Shown: positions 23,450 through 36,700 of the stretch, piece after piece | Layout: the number at the start of each line of letters is the position of its first letter | How positions within the stretch are numbered: position 1 is the first letter of the stretch | Assembly: GCA_015183035.1 (NCBI GenBank) | Contig: JACZZP010000009.1 | Coordinates: forward strand, 1,922,001-1,986,000 | Reading direction: 5' to 3' | DNA: 64,000 nt | Source: Meloidogyne chitwoodi | Lineage: Eukaryota > Nematoda > Chromadorea > Rhabditida > Meloidogynidae | Program-made: the position numbers and the translations under genes | The notes under the pieces: model-generated | Seen by the model: the letters and a program-made list of their open reading frames with translations, nothing else | Database searches by the model: none | What the model was told of the DNA's origin: nothing

Positions 23450-25710
23450 AGTCTACAGCCTTTATGGATAGTAGGAGAGTTCTGGTAGTTGAACATGTTG
23501 CTGGGTACTTGTGATGGGGCATCTAGGAAAAATATGACCTTTTTGACGCGGGGGTTTCTTCCCGCCGAAACAGCCCCCGCATCGCATCTATCTCGTGAAC
23601 GGGAGGAGATAGCGGAAAGCTTCTGCTTGGAGGGGGATGGCCTACGATTAGTAGATAATGATTAAAAAAAAAAATTCTGAAAAATCTCAACTCTAAGGGG
23701 CGATGTGCTGAATCAACCCTTTTTAAATGCTGGCATTTTGTCCAAAGTTTCCCTTAGTGACCAACACTTGCAAATGCTATTAAGAGAACGGAGGGATATA
23801 GTGGAAAATGCTTGGGAGGGATAATGGGTAAACATTTACGGGGAATTTTTTGGGATGGGTTATTTCGGTGCCGAGTTTGAGTGTGGCACTGAAATGGCCG
23901 AATATGATATACTTTCAAAATATGTAGGATTTTTTGGTGGGATAATGGGTAATCAGTTGTGGGGAGTTCAATGGGCAAGGTAATTCTGGTGCAGAAATTA
24001 ATTGCGGCACTGAAATGGGCATCGAATAATAAACAAAAAATAAGTTGGTATTATTTGAGTAATAATGGGTAATCGGCTATGGGGAATTAAATGGGATGGG
24101 TCATTTTGGTGCCAGGCTTGAGTGTGGCACTGAACTGGCCGTTTGAAAATTTAAATTGCTTTTTTGAATGTAAATATGAGGCCGATAGTTTTGGCTAAGT
24201 TGAGAATTTGTAGCCACAAGCGTTGGCTACAAAAAGTCTGCGAGCCACTTGACCTATGTTGTAGAACATCCTTTGACGATCTAAAAAACATATCATATGT
24301 TTGAGGTCCACTTGAGTCTCTGAGAATTAAGTCCGAAAAGTGATTCGGACTCTGAAGATTTTAAACCGTAACTTTTAGAGAAAATTTTTTAAGTTTTTTC
24401 TGACCTCGGATTCATGTTTAGGATCTGTTTATACACCATAAAAGTCATTTTTACGAAAAAAAAATTTTCAAAATTTTCCAAAGGGGTACCCCTATTGGAA
24501 TATTTTCCGAAAAATTCAATCGACCTTAACTTTGCGAGTTTTGGCCGGTTTGTAATAAATCAAAAATTGAAAGATGTAGCTTAAATTTATATATTTTTAA
24601 AGTGGAGAACAAATTTATAAATGTTAGGATTAGGGGTAGTTAGGGTCGAATTTCTGAAAATTCGAAAATTTTCGAATTTTAAAAATTTTTTGCGATTTTT
24701 GCCATGGGATTTGACTGAAAGTATTTTTATAAAATGAAGTATATTTTTTAAAACCTAATAGCATTTTAAAACTTACAAAAATACTAACTTTTCAAAAAGA
24801 TATGATATTTTGAATTTTTTGGCATAAAATCTCATCCAAAATTTTGAGAGCCAAAATGTCATACCCCAAAAATAATGAAAGCGAACCAAATGATATACCA
24901 TTCGAAAGCCCTTGATGAGCCAAGTTTGAAAATATTTTTAGAAAAATTTTTGGGTGAACTTTGACCAAGTTGCGGGGTGTCGAACTTTTGGAGTGGGAGG
25001 GGGTTTCATAGGGTGGAGTGCATTAAACGAATCAAAAACCCGATTTCAATGGCCTTTTTTGTAGAGCGTCCATTGACGGTCAGAAAAACATATCATGTGA
25101 AACTTATTCATTTTTCCGAACTCGGTTTCCATCCCGCCAAAACAGCCCCCGCTCAGGATCTATCTGGGAACGGGGGCAGATAGCGGAAATCTTCCGCTGG
25201 GAGGCACTTCCGCACAAATAAGCTGATTTCAAATAAAAAAATTTTTGAAAAAAGATCAACGGGGAACCCAGTAGGCGCGAATTCGCAGACGACCCATATA
25301 TTCGCCGAGCTATAACTTGATGTTTAATTAAGTTTTTTAGCCCAGATTCAGTATATAGATGTATAGTCTTAAGATGAAGGTTCTTTTATCACTAAAAGTT
25401 GTGAGACACTCAAATGTGGCACTGAAATGGGTTGACGGGACAGTTCAGTGCCAAAATGTTGAGTGTCAAATATGCCATTTTATACAGCATTAAATGAGAC
25501 TCAAGAATTTATATGACAAGTTAATGGTACATTTGAGTCTAGGGCAGTTATAGTTCAAAAATGATTCGGACTCAAATTGTTTTTTACTCTAATTTACGGG
25601 GAAAAATACTCTTAACTTTAGTTTTTAGTGTCTAACTCTTAAATGACGTAAAATTTGTGAAGCTATAACTGGGCTTAAACTTGAAGACCAAATTGAGTTT
25701 CTATTTGTCG
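23450..25710. repeat. 2.3-kb composite repeat insertion
   Basis: Higher-G+C non-coding block between exons. It holds related direct segments near 23575 and 25135 (CCGCCGAAACAGCCCCCGC type). A tandem repeat of about 121 bp lies at 23820-24140, three copies beginning ATAATGGGTAA and ending GGCACTGAAATGG. A segment at 24300-24990 matches the tandem units at 37.2-38.9 kb. No transposase reading frame seen. It is probably a non-autonomous element or nested satellites in an intron. Confidence 0.7.
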
Positions 25711-25715
25711 TTTAG

Positions 25716-26655
25716 CTGAATTGAATGTTTCTAGTGGTGATCAGAAAAAGGAATTGGAACAAATTAAACGAGAAAATGGCAAATTGAATTTGGTTTATTT
25801 CTTTTTTAAATTTTAAAATTCATTTTTTAGAAAAATGATTCCTTGCAAAAGATTCTTAGTAAAACAGATTTGTCAAAGTCAAAATTGGAGCAGTTATGTC
25901 GAGAATTGAACAAAGCTCAACGTGAGGAGAAAGAAATGAATCAAATCAGGTTCTTCTTGATTGGTTTATTTGTTTTTTAATTTTTTAAATAATTTTTTTA
26001 ATTTTTTCAATTATGACGAACGCAATGCAGATTTAGCAAAAGTAGCATGTGCCAAAGATAAAGAATTGGGATTAATGCGCGAACAAATTGAAAAAATACA
26101 GAAAAGAGTTGGTGAAGTTTTTAGGAAAATGTTCATTGAAGAAGCAGGTTTTTAAATTAATTAATTTTTTATTTTTTGCTTAATTTTTTGAGGGGTTTCT
26201 TTAAATAAAAATAAAAAGATTAAAAAAAAATTTACTTTTTCAGTCTTTAAACGACGAGACTCGTAAGTTGTTGGAAGAATATTCGCAAGAATATGCTGCA
26301 CTTACGGAATCATTGGCAAATACTAATGGGTATAAAAAATTTTTTTTAAATTAAATATTGAGTAGATTTTTTATATCTTCAGATCTTTTGACAACGTAAA
26401 GGGACAAATGTCTAAAATGAATGGCACCCTAATCAAAGTTCAAGCGGATGCTAAAAAATGGGAAGAACAGGCAGAAGATGCGAACAAGTTTTTGTTACTT
26501 TTAAAAAATATTTAATAAAAAAATTTTTTAAGATTAGCAAAATCATTAACTGTTCAAAAAGTGGAGACTGATAAATTATTGGTATTTAAGGATCATCAAT
26601 TAACTCAATTACAGGAACTTTGTCGTCGATTAAATAAGGAGAACAGAGGGACAGG
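25716..26655 (+). CDS. Taxilin-family coiled-coil protein, partial
   Basis: Exons at 25716-25792, 25831-25949, about 26010-26146, about 26243-26330, about 26383-26490 and about 26537-26655. They read as one long coiled coil with taxilin signatures: SKLEQLCRELNKAQREEKEM, YSQEYAALTESLANTNGFD, GQMSKMNGTLIKVQADAKKW, and LQELCRRLNKEN. Taxilins bind syntaxins and act in vesicle trafficking or with the nascent-chain complex. The N-terminal part is unresolved. The third exon has no AG acceptor in its expected place (only TTTTTTCAATTAT before GACGAACGC). Together with the scrambled 3' end, this suggests the locus is decaying or rearranged. Confidence 0.6.
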
Positions 26656-27002
26656 TTTTTATTTTAATTAAATTAAAAAAATTAAAATTTTGTTGCAAAA
26701 TTCGTTAAGATTTATACACATTTTATTGGTCGTTATATTGATGTTTGTTGTTCTACTACAGATGATTGCATGTTTTTTTTTATTTTAAAAATTAAATTTT
26801 AGGAGCTGATTTGTCTTCATTCTCTTAATCACATAATGCGAACAAGAAATTTAATTATTGCAAATAAGCAAAGGTTGCAAAAGGCAAAGGCTGAGGTTTT
26901 ATTTTTTAAATGAATTTTTTATAGGTTTAAAAATTGTGTTCTAATAAAAATTAGGTTCAAGATTAATTTTAATATTTTTATTTTATTTTTCAATTTAAAA
27001 CG

Positions 27003-27070
27003 GATTTTCCCTCAAAGGGTTCGAACCCGCAACCTCTCCAGCAAAACCTAAAAACAATGCACTTAACCAA
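27003..27070 (-). repeat. tRNA-derived SINE-like remnant 1
   Basis: Read on the minus strand it has a degenerate A box (TTGGTTAAGTGCATTG) and a perfect B box (GGTTCGAACCC), followed by TTTGAGGGAAAAT. It shares that tail with a second copy 660 bp away. The cloverleaf is not complete, so it is not a functional tRNA gene. Confidence 0.5.
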
Positions 27071-27152
27071 AATAATTCAAATGAAAAATTGATCCCAAAT
27101 TTTATTTTTTTATCTTATAAATTATTTAAAAAAGCTTAAAATTAATTTTTAG

Positions 27153-28106
27153 AGTGCTTGATTTGTGTACACCAACTAGTCAAGCTATTTTTAGACTTCA
27201 AGCAGCTATTTGTGATGAATTCCGCTCTAATCTAAATAAAAGAGGATTTATCGAAATTCACACTCCAAAAATAATTTCAGCAGCTATTGAGGGTGGAGCA
27301 AATGTTTTTGAGGTTTTATTTTAAATGTTAAAAATTGACTTTTTTATTTTTAAGGTTAGCTACTTTATAGGATCAGCATATTTAGCTCAGTATCCTCAAC
27401 TTTACAAACAAATTGCTATTGCTGCTGATTTTGATAAAGTTTATACAATTTGAGCTGTTTTTAGAGCTGAAGATAGTAATACACATAGACATATGACAGA
27501 ATTTGTTGGTTTAGATTTGGAAATGGCTTTTAAATTTCAGGTTTTTATTTTTTAATAATAAATAGTTTTAAAAGTATGAATGGGCGTTTTAAAGCCTATA
27601 AAAATTTAAATTATGTTAAAATAATTAAATCAAATAAGGAAAAGGGAAACGCATTTTTAATTTGATTTTCCTCTCAAAATATTCGAACCCACCCCATTCA
27701 AATTATAGTCTAATGTTCAACCACTAGGCTAACATTAACCAATCATTTTTTAAATTTTTATTGTTTGTTTTTTCTTTTAATTAAAAAATATTTTATTTTA
27801 TAGGCAATGCTTGCTGTTGCCGATTAATGTGTGAAATATTCTCTCATCTTCAAAAAATTTTTCAAGCAGAAATAGAAGATGTTCGTCGACAATATGCTAG
27901 CGAGACTTTTATTTTTACTGAAAAACCTCTTATAATTCAGTAATTTGTTTAAATAATTATTTTTATATTTTTTGTTTTTATGTTTGCACACGCAGTTTCA
28001 ATGTTGAGAGAGGCCGGTGTTGAACAGGGAGATGAAGAGGTTTTCTTTTTAATATTTTTTCAAATTTAAATTTGTTTCTTTCTTTTTTAAAGGATTTAAG
28101 CACTCC
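27153..28106 (+). pseudogene. dars-1: Broken cytosolic aspartyl-tRNA synthetase copy
   Basis: Pieces at 27153-27313 ([40 protein letters not shown]), 27354-27540 ([40 protein letters not shown]), 27805-27942 and about 27985-28106 (SMLREAGVEQGDEEDLSTPN). These are class II AspRS core segments, including the motif 2 region [11 protein letters not shown]. An in-frame TGA at 27451-27453 replaces the residue before AVFRAED, and later parts end early. The catalytic C-terminal motif 3 is absent. The copy is inactive as aminoacyl-tRNA synthetase. It keeps introns, so it arose by DNA duplication rather than retroposition. Confidence 0.8.
27664..27740 (-). repeat. tRNA-derived SINE-like remnant 2
   Basis: On the minus strand, GTTAGCCTAGTGGTTGAAC is a good A box and GGGTTCGAATATTTTGAGAG a decayed B box with the same tail as remnant 1. 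It lies in an intron of the aspartyl-tRNA synthetase pseudogene. Confidence 0.55.
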
Positions 28107-28338
28107 AAACGAAAAATCGCCCACTGACGAATTGGCATTTAAGGATCGTCAATTGAATCAATTACAGGAACTTTGTCGTCGATTAAATAAAGAAAATAAA
28201 CGGACAGGTTTTTTAATTAAATTAAAAAAAAATATTTTAAAAATTACTTTAGTTGGACCTTCTGATGACTCCGAAAATAATGAAAAAATAGAAAAAGAAA
28301 AGGAAAATACTAAGGAATTGAATAATGAAACAAAGTAA
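28094..28338 (+). pseudogene. Chimeric exon: AspRS fragment joined to duplicated taxilin exon
   Basis: The frame opens with DLSTPNEKS, an aspartyl-tRNA synthetase segment. It switches without a splice to DELAFKDRQLNQLQELCRRL NKEN, a near copy of the taxilin exon at 26590-26650, and the similarity extends into the following intron-like DNA. It ends with a charged KEKENTKELNNETK tail and TAA. It looks like the product of a tandem duplication or insertion that put the synthetase copy inside the taxilin gene. Confidence 0.65.
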
Positions 28339-28960
28339 AAGAAAAGGAAGATGAGGAGAAAAATGTTAAGAAAGAAGATTTACCTAAAAAATATAGTTGA
28401 TTAATTAAAAAAATTTATTATAAAATTGTCCGAAAGAGGGTATCTCTGGAAAAATTATTTTTAATTTTATGAAACTATCAAAAAATTAGAATATTTCTTT
28501 GTTCGGCGATATCCTCTTTTTACACATTATTTTAGTCAAAAACCTTTTATTTATCATCAAAATTAATCTTTAAATCCTATAAAAACTGATTATCTTTTTA
28601 TATTTTAAAAATTTTCCGGAATGTTTTAGTATTTTTTATTTTTTACGAAAAGTTTTAAATGTTTTCCGGAAAGTTTACAATAGAAATTTGTTGGGTTTTT
28701 CATGAGATTTTTACCCAAACAAAAAAAATTTTACTAAAACCCATCCCTTGGAAAAACCTGTAATAAAGGTTTCGGGTCCTAGCCTGGATGGCCCAAGGGA
28801 TTGGGGTCTGAACGTGGAGTAACAATGCGTGGGGGACAATAACCCCATGTATTGCTACTTCACTATGCAGGAGGGTTACGCCCATTTTTTTAAATTGAAC
28901 ACATTTAATTGTTTTTTTTTTAAATTTTTTCACATTTAATTGTTATTTTTTGGTTTTGGG
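28339..28960. other. Intergenic DNA
   Basis: No gene recognised. GGAGGGTTACGCCCATTTTT near 28868 resembles the GGGGTCACGCCAAAATTTTT repeats at 29.7-29.9 kb, so the block 28740-28900 is probably repeat-derived. Confidence 0.45.
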
Positions 28961-30718
28961 TAGTAGCCTTAGGCTTCGGCCGGTGAGGGCGATCCATTAA
29001 AACCCTAAGTCTCATTGGTCTGAGCCAACTTCTCAGATCTTTGGGCACGGGCATTGCAAAACTTGCAGCTCTCAAATTGCTGTGGCTCACCCTGAGCGTC
29101 CCAGTGCTTTTGAGGGCACCAAAGGTCGGAACATGGCTGTTTCCCTTATATGGGGGTACGGTGTAGTTTCCCTTTGGGTGAGTTTGCCAGGATTTCCTGT
29201 AGCTCGTCCATATTGCGGAAGGGTATGGATAGTGTAGCCCACAGCATGATCATGGTTACTCGGGCCGTACAATTAATACGTGACCGGCCAAAATCATGAT
29301 TGTGTTGTGGTACGTGAAGAAAGTTCTTGGAGAGGAGGCATCCCGCACGCCTTGAACCGCTATCCTAATGGCTCTGTGAGAGCGTAGTACGCTTTAAGCC
29401 GCTACATAGTCGCTTATTGCCTGCTACGCCTAGCGTTGGGTGAAGACCTGCGTTGGGTTAAACTCTTGCAACCATAAATACCCTGGTATTAAAATCCGAC
29501 GGCGGAACCATGTGACTGACATCCGTTTGTACCCAATTTTGGGGAGGGTGTCACACTCCGGTTCCAATTCCGGTTCTGAAGCCCCACGAGGCGATCCGCT
29601 TTATGTAGCCTACTGGTGACTTCGGTCATTGATTAGGCTGGACTTGGATTGAGAGAGGGAACCGTATGGCTCTCTGCTTCCAATCTAGGGGCCTCAAACA
29701 TGACTGTGCGAAGGGGTCACGCCAAAATTTTTTTTGGTATTCTCCTACAAGCAGTCTGAGGTTCTGAGAAAAGAAGTGGTCCATATGTTTTTCGCTCTCT
29801 ATTCAGGGGCCACAAAACTACACTGTGCGGAGGGGTCACGCCAAAATTTTTTTTGGTATTCTCCTACAAGCTAAAGTTTATGACCCTGAGCCGAGTCCAG
29901 CCACTGAGCTACATATGAGTTTTGTTGAGGCAACTTCGAGAGAGGTGGAAGCTTAATCTCTAAGGAGAACGCGTTTATGCAGCCAATGGAAACAACAATT
30001 TTTCCGTATGTGGTAAGGGATCAATGAGAGGAGATTTTACCGTGAGGATCCTTGAAATACGCCAATTCATGGTACCCGCACAGGTGAATGCACACCAGTT
30101 TTCCATAAGCAGAGATATGGTACACAAGGATCTCATTATCCTCCGTAAGCGTCCTCGTCGCGTGTACTGGGAACACTTCATTGTGTTGCTAACCTTGGAC
30201 TTGTCCAGGGACGCGGTTAAAAATGAGAAATTCGGCTTGGATTGTCAATGACAGTGCCTTTATAGCCGTTGTACCACGCGAAACAAGGCGACCCAGTAGC
30301 GGCACCTTATATACACGGACATGAATTAATAATTTGAATGGTTATGATCATAAATTTGAACGCTTATGAATCATAAACCTTTTTTATACACGAACATGAA
30401 TCACAAATTTGAATTTACACAATTATGAATAATATATTGAACACACGGTTATGAACTTACACGGTTAATGAAAATTTTATGGGAAGATAAATATTAAAAT
30501 AATTATATCTGAATGGACGAGGTAATTGTGGATAAAGGTAAACGGAGGTAAATGGCTTTTTTGCCAAATAGTAACAGACTCTTAGCTGTCTTTGACAGAA
30601 TGTAACTTAGCCTCTTAGTTGCCTCTGGCAAATATGTAACAGCCTCTTGAGCCCGTTTGAACGCTTGGGCATGGATACGAATGGCTTATTGCCAAATTAA
30701 GGTTTATTTAATGCCATT

Positions 30719-33700
30719 ATGGCACGGTTCGTGGATCGATGGGGAACTCCTTTTCTTCCCCCAATTTTTGGAACCTTTTCCTGTGGGCAGATTCCCAAAA
30801 GGTCTCCGCATCCTCCAACCACAGCCTTTTACCACGACCGGACAGAAAAACATGACATAATGACAAAAAAACAAGATTTAAAACGCAAAAAACGACGTGA
30901 ATTGTACTTAGGTGCCACTAACCCAAACAGCCCTCTTCAGGGCTCTAATCAGTCGGTTCAACCTGAGCATTCTGTTGAGTATAAAGATCTCGAAACACAA
31001 AACAGTCCTCATCAGGACTTGAATATTAATGAAACAGCCAATTTTGATAATTTAAATGAAACTAATGGCCTTGGGAAGCCTTCGTGCTCGGGCAGATTTA
31101 ATTTTAGTGTAAATGATATTGTTGAAAATGAATTAATTGAAAGTATTGTGGAACCGCTCACACCATTGAGCATCTCTTCGGAGGTTTGTGTTCCTAGAAA
31201 ATCAAGAAAAACAAGAGACTCTTCCACCGAGTTTGATGAAACTAAAAGTATGACCTCTACAATTAGGTCATTGTCAACATCATCGCATTCCTCTCAAGAA
31301 TGCCAGACATTGACTAAAAAACGTGGTCGTCCAAAGAAGATTGATCTGCCTGGCAGACCGAAAAAATCGTTTGAAAGGAATTCACCACCATTACTGAACA
31401 TTGAACATAATATAAATTTCTCTTCGCTAGACATGCTTGAATTTGCTACATTAAGGACAACGAATGCATCCAGTATCTGTCGTAGAACAGTATTGCCTCT
31501 TTACGAACGTGATTTTGAGAATACTGGACCTCGATTAATTGAGACGATGTGGAATAATTTAGATGCATGGCTCAATGATGCGTTTATTTTTCCTTTCCTA
31601 TGCTATTTAGCCAAAATATCTGGAAAAAAGACCATTGTTGTTGATCCCCTTATAACGGATCCAGATGTACAGCAATTTGCGGGATTAGAATATAATCAGT
31701 ACACCTATCAAACTGACCATGACGGTGAAGTTAAAGTTTTGATATTGCCTGTGCATTTACCAGGTCATTGGACAATTATAATTTGGGACAGAGAATTCGG
31801 AGTTTATTTCTTTGACTCTCTTCCTAATACACCGCATAGATTACATGAAGAACACATTAATTATCATCCTCAAAGACTTTCAAAATTAAAAGAAATTATT
31901 TCACAATTGACCAACACACCAGATTATCTATTACACATTGGAACGTTTGACACAAAATCGTACCCGCTTCAGGAGGATGGTAATAGTTGTGGCTATTTCA
32001 TCTGTCTTTATGCTGAAGCGTGGCTAATGAACAATCGTAATTTGTCAATGTCTACTTTGAACATTAACACTGAGAAGAAACGAATTCTGTGGCATTTGAA
32101 CCAGTTGTATTCTGGGGACAATGTTGAGTACCATCCAAGAATAATAATTGAACATTCGCAAAGGCAAATAATAGAAACAAATATTCCATCTCATTCAAGA
32201 CAATCAACACCGAAAACAAGCGTTAATAAAATTGAAACTCCGAAAGGAGACCAAGTACTTCCCACTAAACGATGTTATACTAAGCATAGAGGGATGGGTT
32301 GTGCATCCTTCAAATCCGGACACCTTCCTGAGTATTACCACTCAGGGCAATTAGGGAACAGTACTTGCGCACATTGTAATAATAAACTTCTAAAATCTGA
32401 AAAATGCTTAGCCTGCGCGGATGGTCGTGTAAGACTTAATCCACTTAAAGAATATCCAACAGACTATGAAAGACTAATTACAGGTGAATCAATGGATTCT
32501 AAAGAATACATAAAGAATGAAGCTAAATATAATACTTTATTTGCTTTTGGATCACTTTCTGTTGGTAGACAAAATGCACCAACTGGTGGACCAATGCCTG
32601 TTTTATTGAATGGCGAATTCTCGAGAAGAATTGGGAGCTTACTTGCCGATGACCATCAAATTCCATCATTTGACCAGCTTTACATTCTGGATTCTGAAGA
32701 AGCCACAGAACATCGCGTAAATAACGTTAGCTTTGATGATTGGAGTCGGAAAAATCCACATCTTTTCCGTGTACTCGATGAAATTATTCGAGTTAATCAT
32801 CCTATGGCGGCAATTCTTAGGAATTCATATGAATTTTACAAGGAGTTAGAACAAAATAATCCTGACCAACTACATAATTTTAAAATAATACTTGTAAGCG
32901 ATAAAAATGCACCTGCAAATATCCAGGATCCGAATCTTCATCCGAGGCAAGTAAATCTTCCATGCCAAAATGAATCAACGGTGTTTGCAATTTGGTCATC
33001 TGCTACAGATGAACCACCACCAATAAAGGGTATATGGATAACTAAAAAAGGAAAAGTGACAGAATTATGGCCCTCGCATTCAATGACTGATTCTATTCTC
33101 TACCCTTGCATGTTTATGCTTGGGGACGAGGGATATACATCTAGTATACCTTATTTAAGACCACACAAACATTCAATTAATTCACAAAAAGACTTTGATG
33201 ACTCAAATTCTGAAACCGCCTCTATTGCTGAAAGCGATAACGGGTCAGTGGAAAACTATGGTGACGAACCAAATAGGTCTCGTCAAAATCTTTCGATTAG
33301 AGCTTTTTACCGTTATCGTTTTGGCATAAGAGACCCGGAAAACGACAAATATCATCATATTTGGAGTTCCGGTGGTGGTTTAAGTCAGAAATACATACTT
33401 GATATTGCTGCACGTATTGATTCGCAAGTGTTCGAATACTATCGCCAAGACCACATGGATTTACGCGCTGAATTGCCGCGACATTTATTAGAGTATATGG
33501 CTAAGCAAGGCGGGCTACCCTCCGCTGATAAAATTGGACGTGTCGTTCTTTTTAGAAGTAATATGCCAGGTTTTAGGGCATATTTTAAAGTAAAATATAC
33601 TGATTCATGCACGATTATTAATCGAACACGCAAGCGAGGATGCGCCATGTTTATGCTTACCTTTACTTCTAATCCCAAATGGCCTGAAATGCAAAAAGAA

Positions 33701-36700
33701 TTTTACAATAATGGACAAACTCTAATTGATCGACCTGACATTATTATGCGCTTCTACGCTGATAAAGCAAGGGAGCTCCATTATGATTTGAATCAACGCT
33801 CAATATTTGGTATTCAATTAGGCTACGCAGAAAGCATGGAATTTCAAAAAAGAGGAGGACCGCATTTTCACAGAGTAATGGCCACGGATATTCCAGCCAT
33901 CCCTGAAGTCATTGAAAGTTATATTTGGGCGCATATACCATCACTACCTGACAAGAATGATAAAAGTAAACGTGCCGAAGGCTTAAGACGCCTTCGTGAG
34001 CTTATATTAAAATACCAGCTACATGACTGTAATCCCGCTTTTTGCGGCGAGAAAAATGCTAAAGGCCAATGTTCAAAATTTTTTCCTAAAGAATATTCAA
34101 ATAGAACTATCTTATTTGACGATCGACCAGCTGTCTATTATCGACCAAGTCCTGAAGATGGAGGTGAAACAGTTTGGCTTAAAAGGGGTGGAGTTCTCAC
34201 CGAATTCACGAATGCTCATGTTACACCATTTAATCCATTCATTCTATTAAAATTCGAAACACACCATAATGTAGAATTCTGTTATGGTGAAAAGACTAAT
34301 ATGAAGTATACTATGAAGTATCCCATGAAGGGCGCTTCCCTATCATACATTCGTTTAGAAGGCGGAAAGGTCGATATAGATGAGCCTGCACATTATTCGC
34401 AAATGTACTATAGATCAGCACCTGAGGCATATGCAAGGATCCACTCAATGCCATATACACGACTTTCCCACACAGTCTACAAACTTCCAATGCATTTACC
34501 AGACGAACAAAACATATATTTTGTACCTGGGAAAGCTTCTACAGCTATTGCAAAAATACCTGACGATCTTCCAAAAACCATGCTCACCGAGTACTGGCAA
34601 CAATGGTCATCAGGGAAGTCGTGGGAATTGATTAACAAAAAGTGGATTTTATCCGATGATAATTCAATTAAGACTATGCTTTATGAACTTATGCCTGAGC
34701 GTTACTGGTATGATAAGAGAGCTAAGAGTTGGAAGAAAAGATTTAGGAATAAATTGAATGTAATTGGTCGTATACATCCCAGACCAGCACCAAGGGATCA
34801 GGAGAAGTTTGCACTTTACATTCTTCTCCGTCATTTTCCTGGCGATCCTGCGGCTTTAAAGAATGTTAATGATACTATTTGTGAGACTTTTGTAGAAGCA
34901 GCCAGATTAAGAGGTCTTCTTTCAGATGATAATGTATGGGAGAGAACATTGGAGGAGGCCTCGCATTTTAGCAATCCTCGTGAAATGCGATACCTGTTTG
35001 TTCAGGTATTGGTCTTTGGAAATCCGAGCAATGCTCGTGAATTGTGGGAAAAATTTATTGAACACATGTTTAAACCAATTATGGGTAGTGATCCAAATGG
35101 AAATGAAAGAAGAAGACGGATTGATCAGGCACTTGCTTATATTGAAGCTCAGCTATCGGACTTTGGAATGACTAACGACCAATTTAATCTTGACTCACCA
35201 TCCCCCGGGATGCGAAAGAACGTTGATGATGCTCTCAATGATTTCTTCTTTGGTGACAAAGATGAAGATGATTTCGCCAGTGGAAAGAAACCGGAAAGAA
35301 AATTAAATTACGATCAAGAAAAAGTTTGGCAAAACGTTCAAAATGCCATCCAAGGAAGTTCATTTAATACAATCTTTGTCACTGGCGACGGTGGCACTGG
35401 AAAGACTTATCTATTTAATACCATCATTTCACGATTACGAGCCATGCGAATTCGAGTAATTGCTTCGGCATTTACAGGATGTGCGGCGACACTTCTAACT
35501 GGAGGAGCTACCGTTCATTCGGTATTCAGATTTGGAATTAATGTAGATCAGGACTACACTCCGTCAGTGTCAATGCAAAGTTTCCATGGTAGACGAATTA
35601 GAGACAGCCAAGTAATTATAATTGATGAAGTTTCTATGCTTCCTAAGCATATGTTAGAGGCTATTGATCGTGTTTGCAAGCAAATGGTACCATCACATTT
35701 CAGAAATAATCCATTCGGAGGGAAGGTTATAATATTAAGCGGAGATTTTAAGCAATCGCTTCCAGTTGTAGCTGGAGGTTCGATGAGAGACCAAGTGGAT
35801 TCCTGCATACAGTCATCATTATTGTGGACTCTTTTCAAAAAGAATATTCAATGTATGAACATCAATATGCGTCAGGGACAAAATGAGAAGCAATTCTCAG
35901 ACTGGCTGCGCAAAATAGGTAACGGAACCTATAGATCTATTGTGGAAATTCAGAAAAAGAACATCGTAAACTCGCGCCAAGAACTAATGAATTTTGTTAC
36001 TGATAATGGTAAAGCTCTATTGAATCCAAAAGAGCTCATTCACAATCTCATATTAGCGCCACATAATGATACTGTTAAGGACATAAATGAGGATATGCTT
36101 AAACGTATAAAGGGTAACGAGAGAACATATATGTCAACTGATGAATCAAAAGTTGATAAGCCAATGGATATTGATGAGATCGAACAGCAAGTAGAACAGT
36201 TAAATACTTTGGATCCGGCAAATCTTCCACCACACCGTTTACATCTCAAATTAGGTTGCATTATTATACTTTTGAAGAATATCGGAGTGTCTCGAGGACT
36301 TGTAAATGGAACTCGAATGATAGTTCGCGAATTAGGTGATGAAATACTGAGAGTAGAGATTGTAACCGGGTCTGTGGCTGGCGCAGGAACAATGGTTTGT
36401 ATTCCAAAATGTTGGTGCGACTATGAAGATCCAAGACCAGAAGGAATAAAATTTAGACGTTTGCAGTTTCCTGTTCGACTTGCATATGCAATGACGATCA
36501 TGAAGGCCCAAGGTCAAACTGCATCCATAGTTGGACTCGACCTTACACATCAAGTGTTTGGTCATGGTAACCTATATACAGCTCTTTCGAGAGTTCGTAC
36601 ACCTGACTCATTCAGAATTTTCGCACCGTACGTTGAGGAAGAGAATCCATCAAAGAATAAAATGATTAAAAATATTGTTGCTGATGGCCTAGAATTTTTC

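Noticed and set aside
24977..25183. Short ORF in the composite repeat
   Set aside because: The sequence belongs to a dispersed non-coding repeat family and the frame is not kept in the copies at 37-38 kb.
27003..27740. Functional tRNA genes
   Set aside because: A and B boxes are present but acceptor stem and anticodon arm do not close; both copies share a non-tRNA tail.
29087..30251. Several ORFs in the GC-richer Helitron 5' region
   Set aside because: They lie across direct repeats on both strands, with no recognisable domain; composition explains the open frames.
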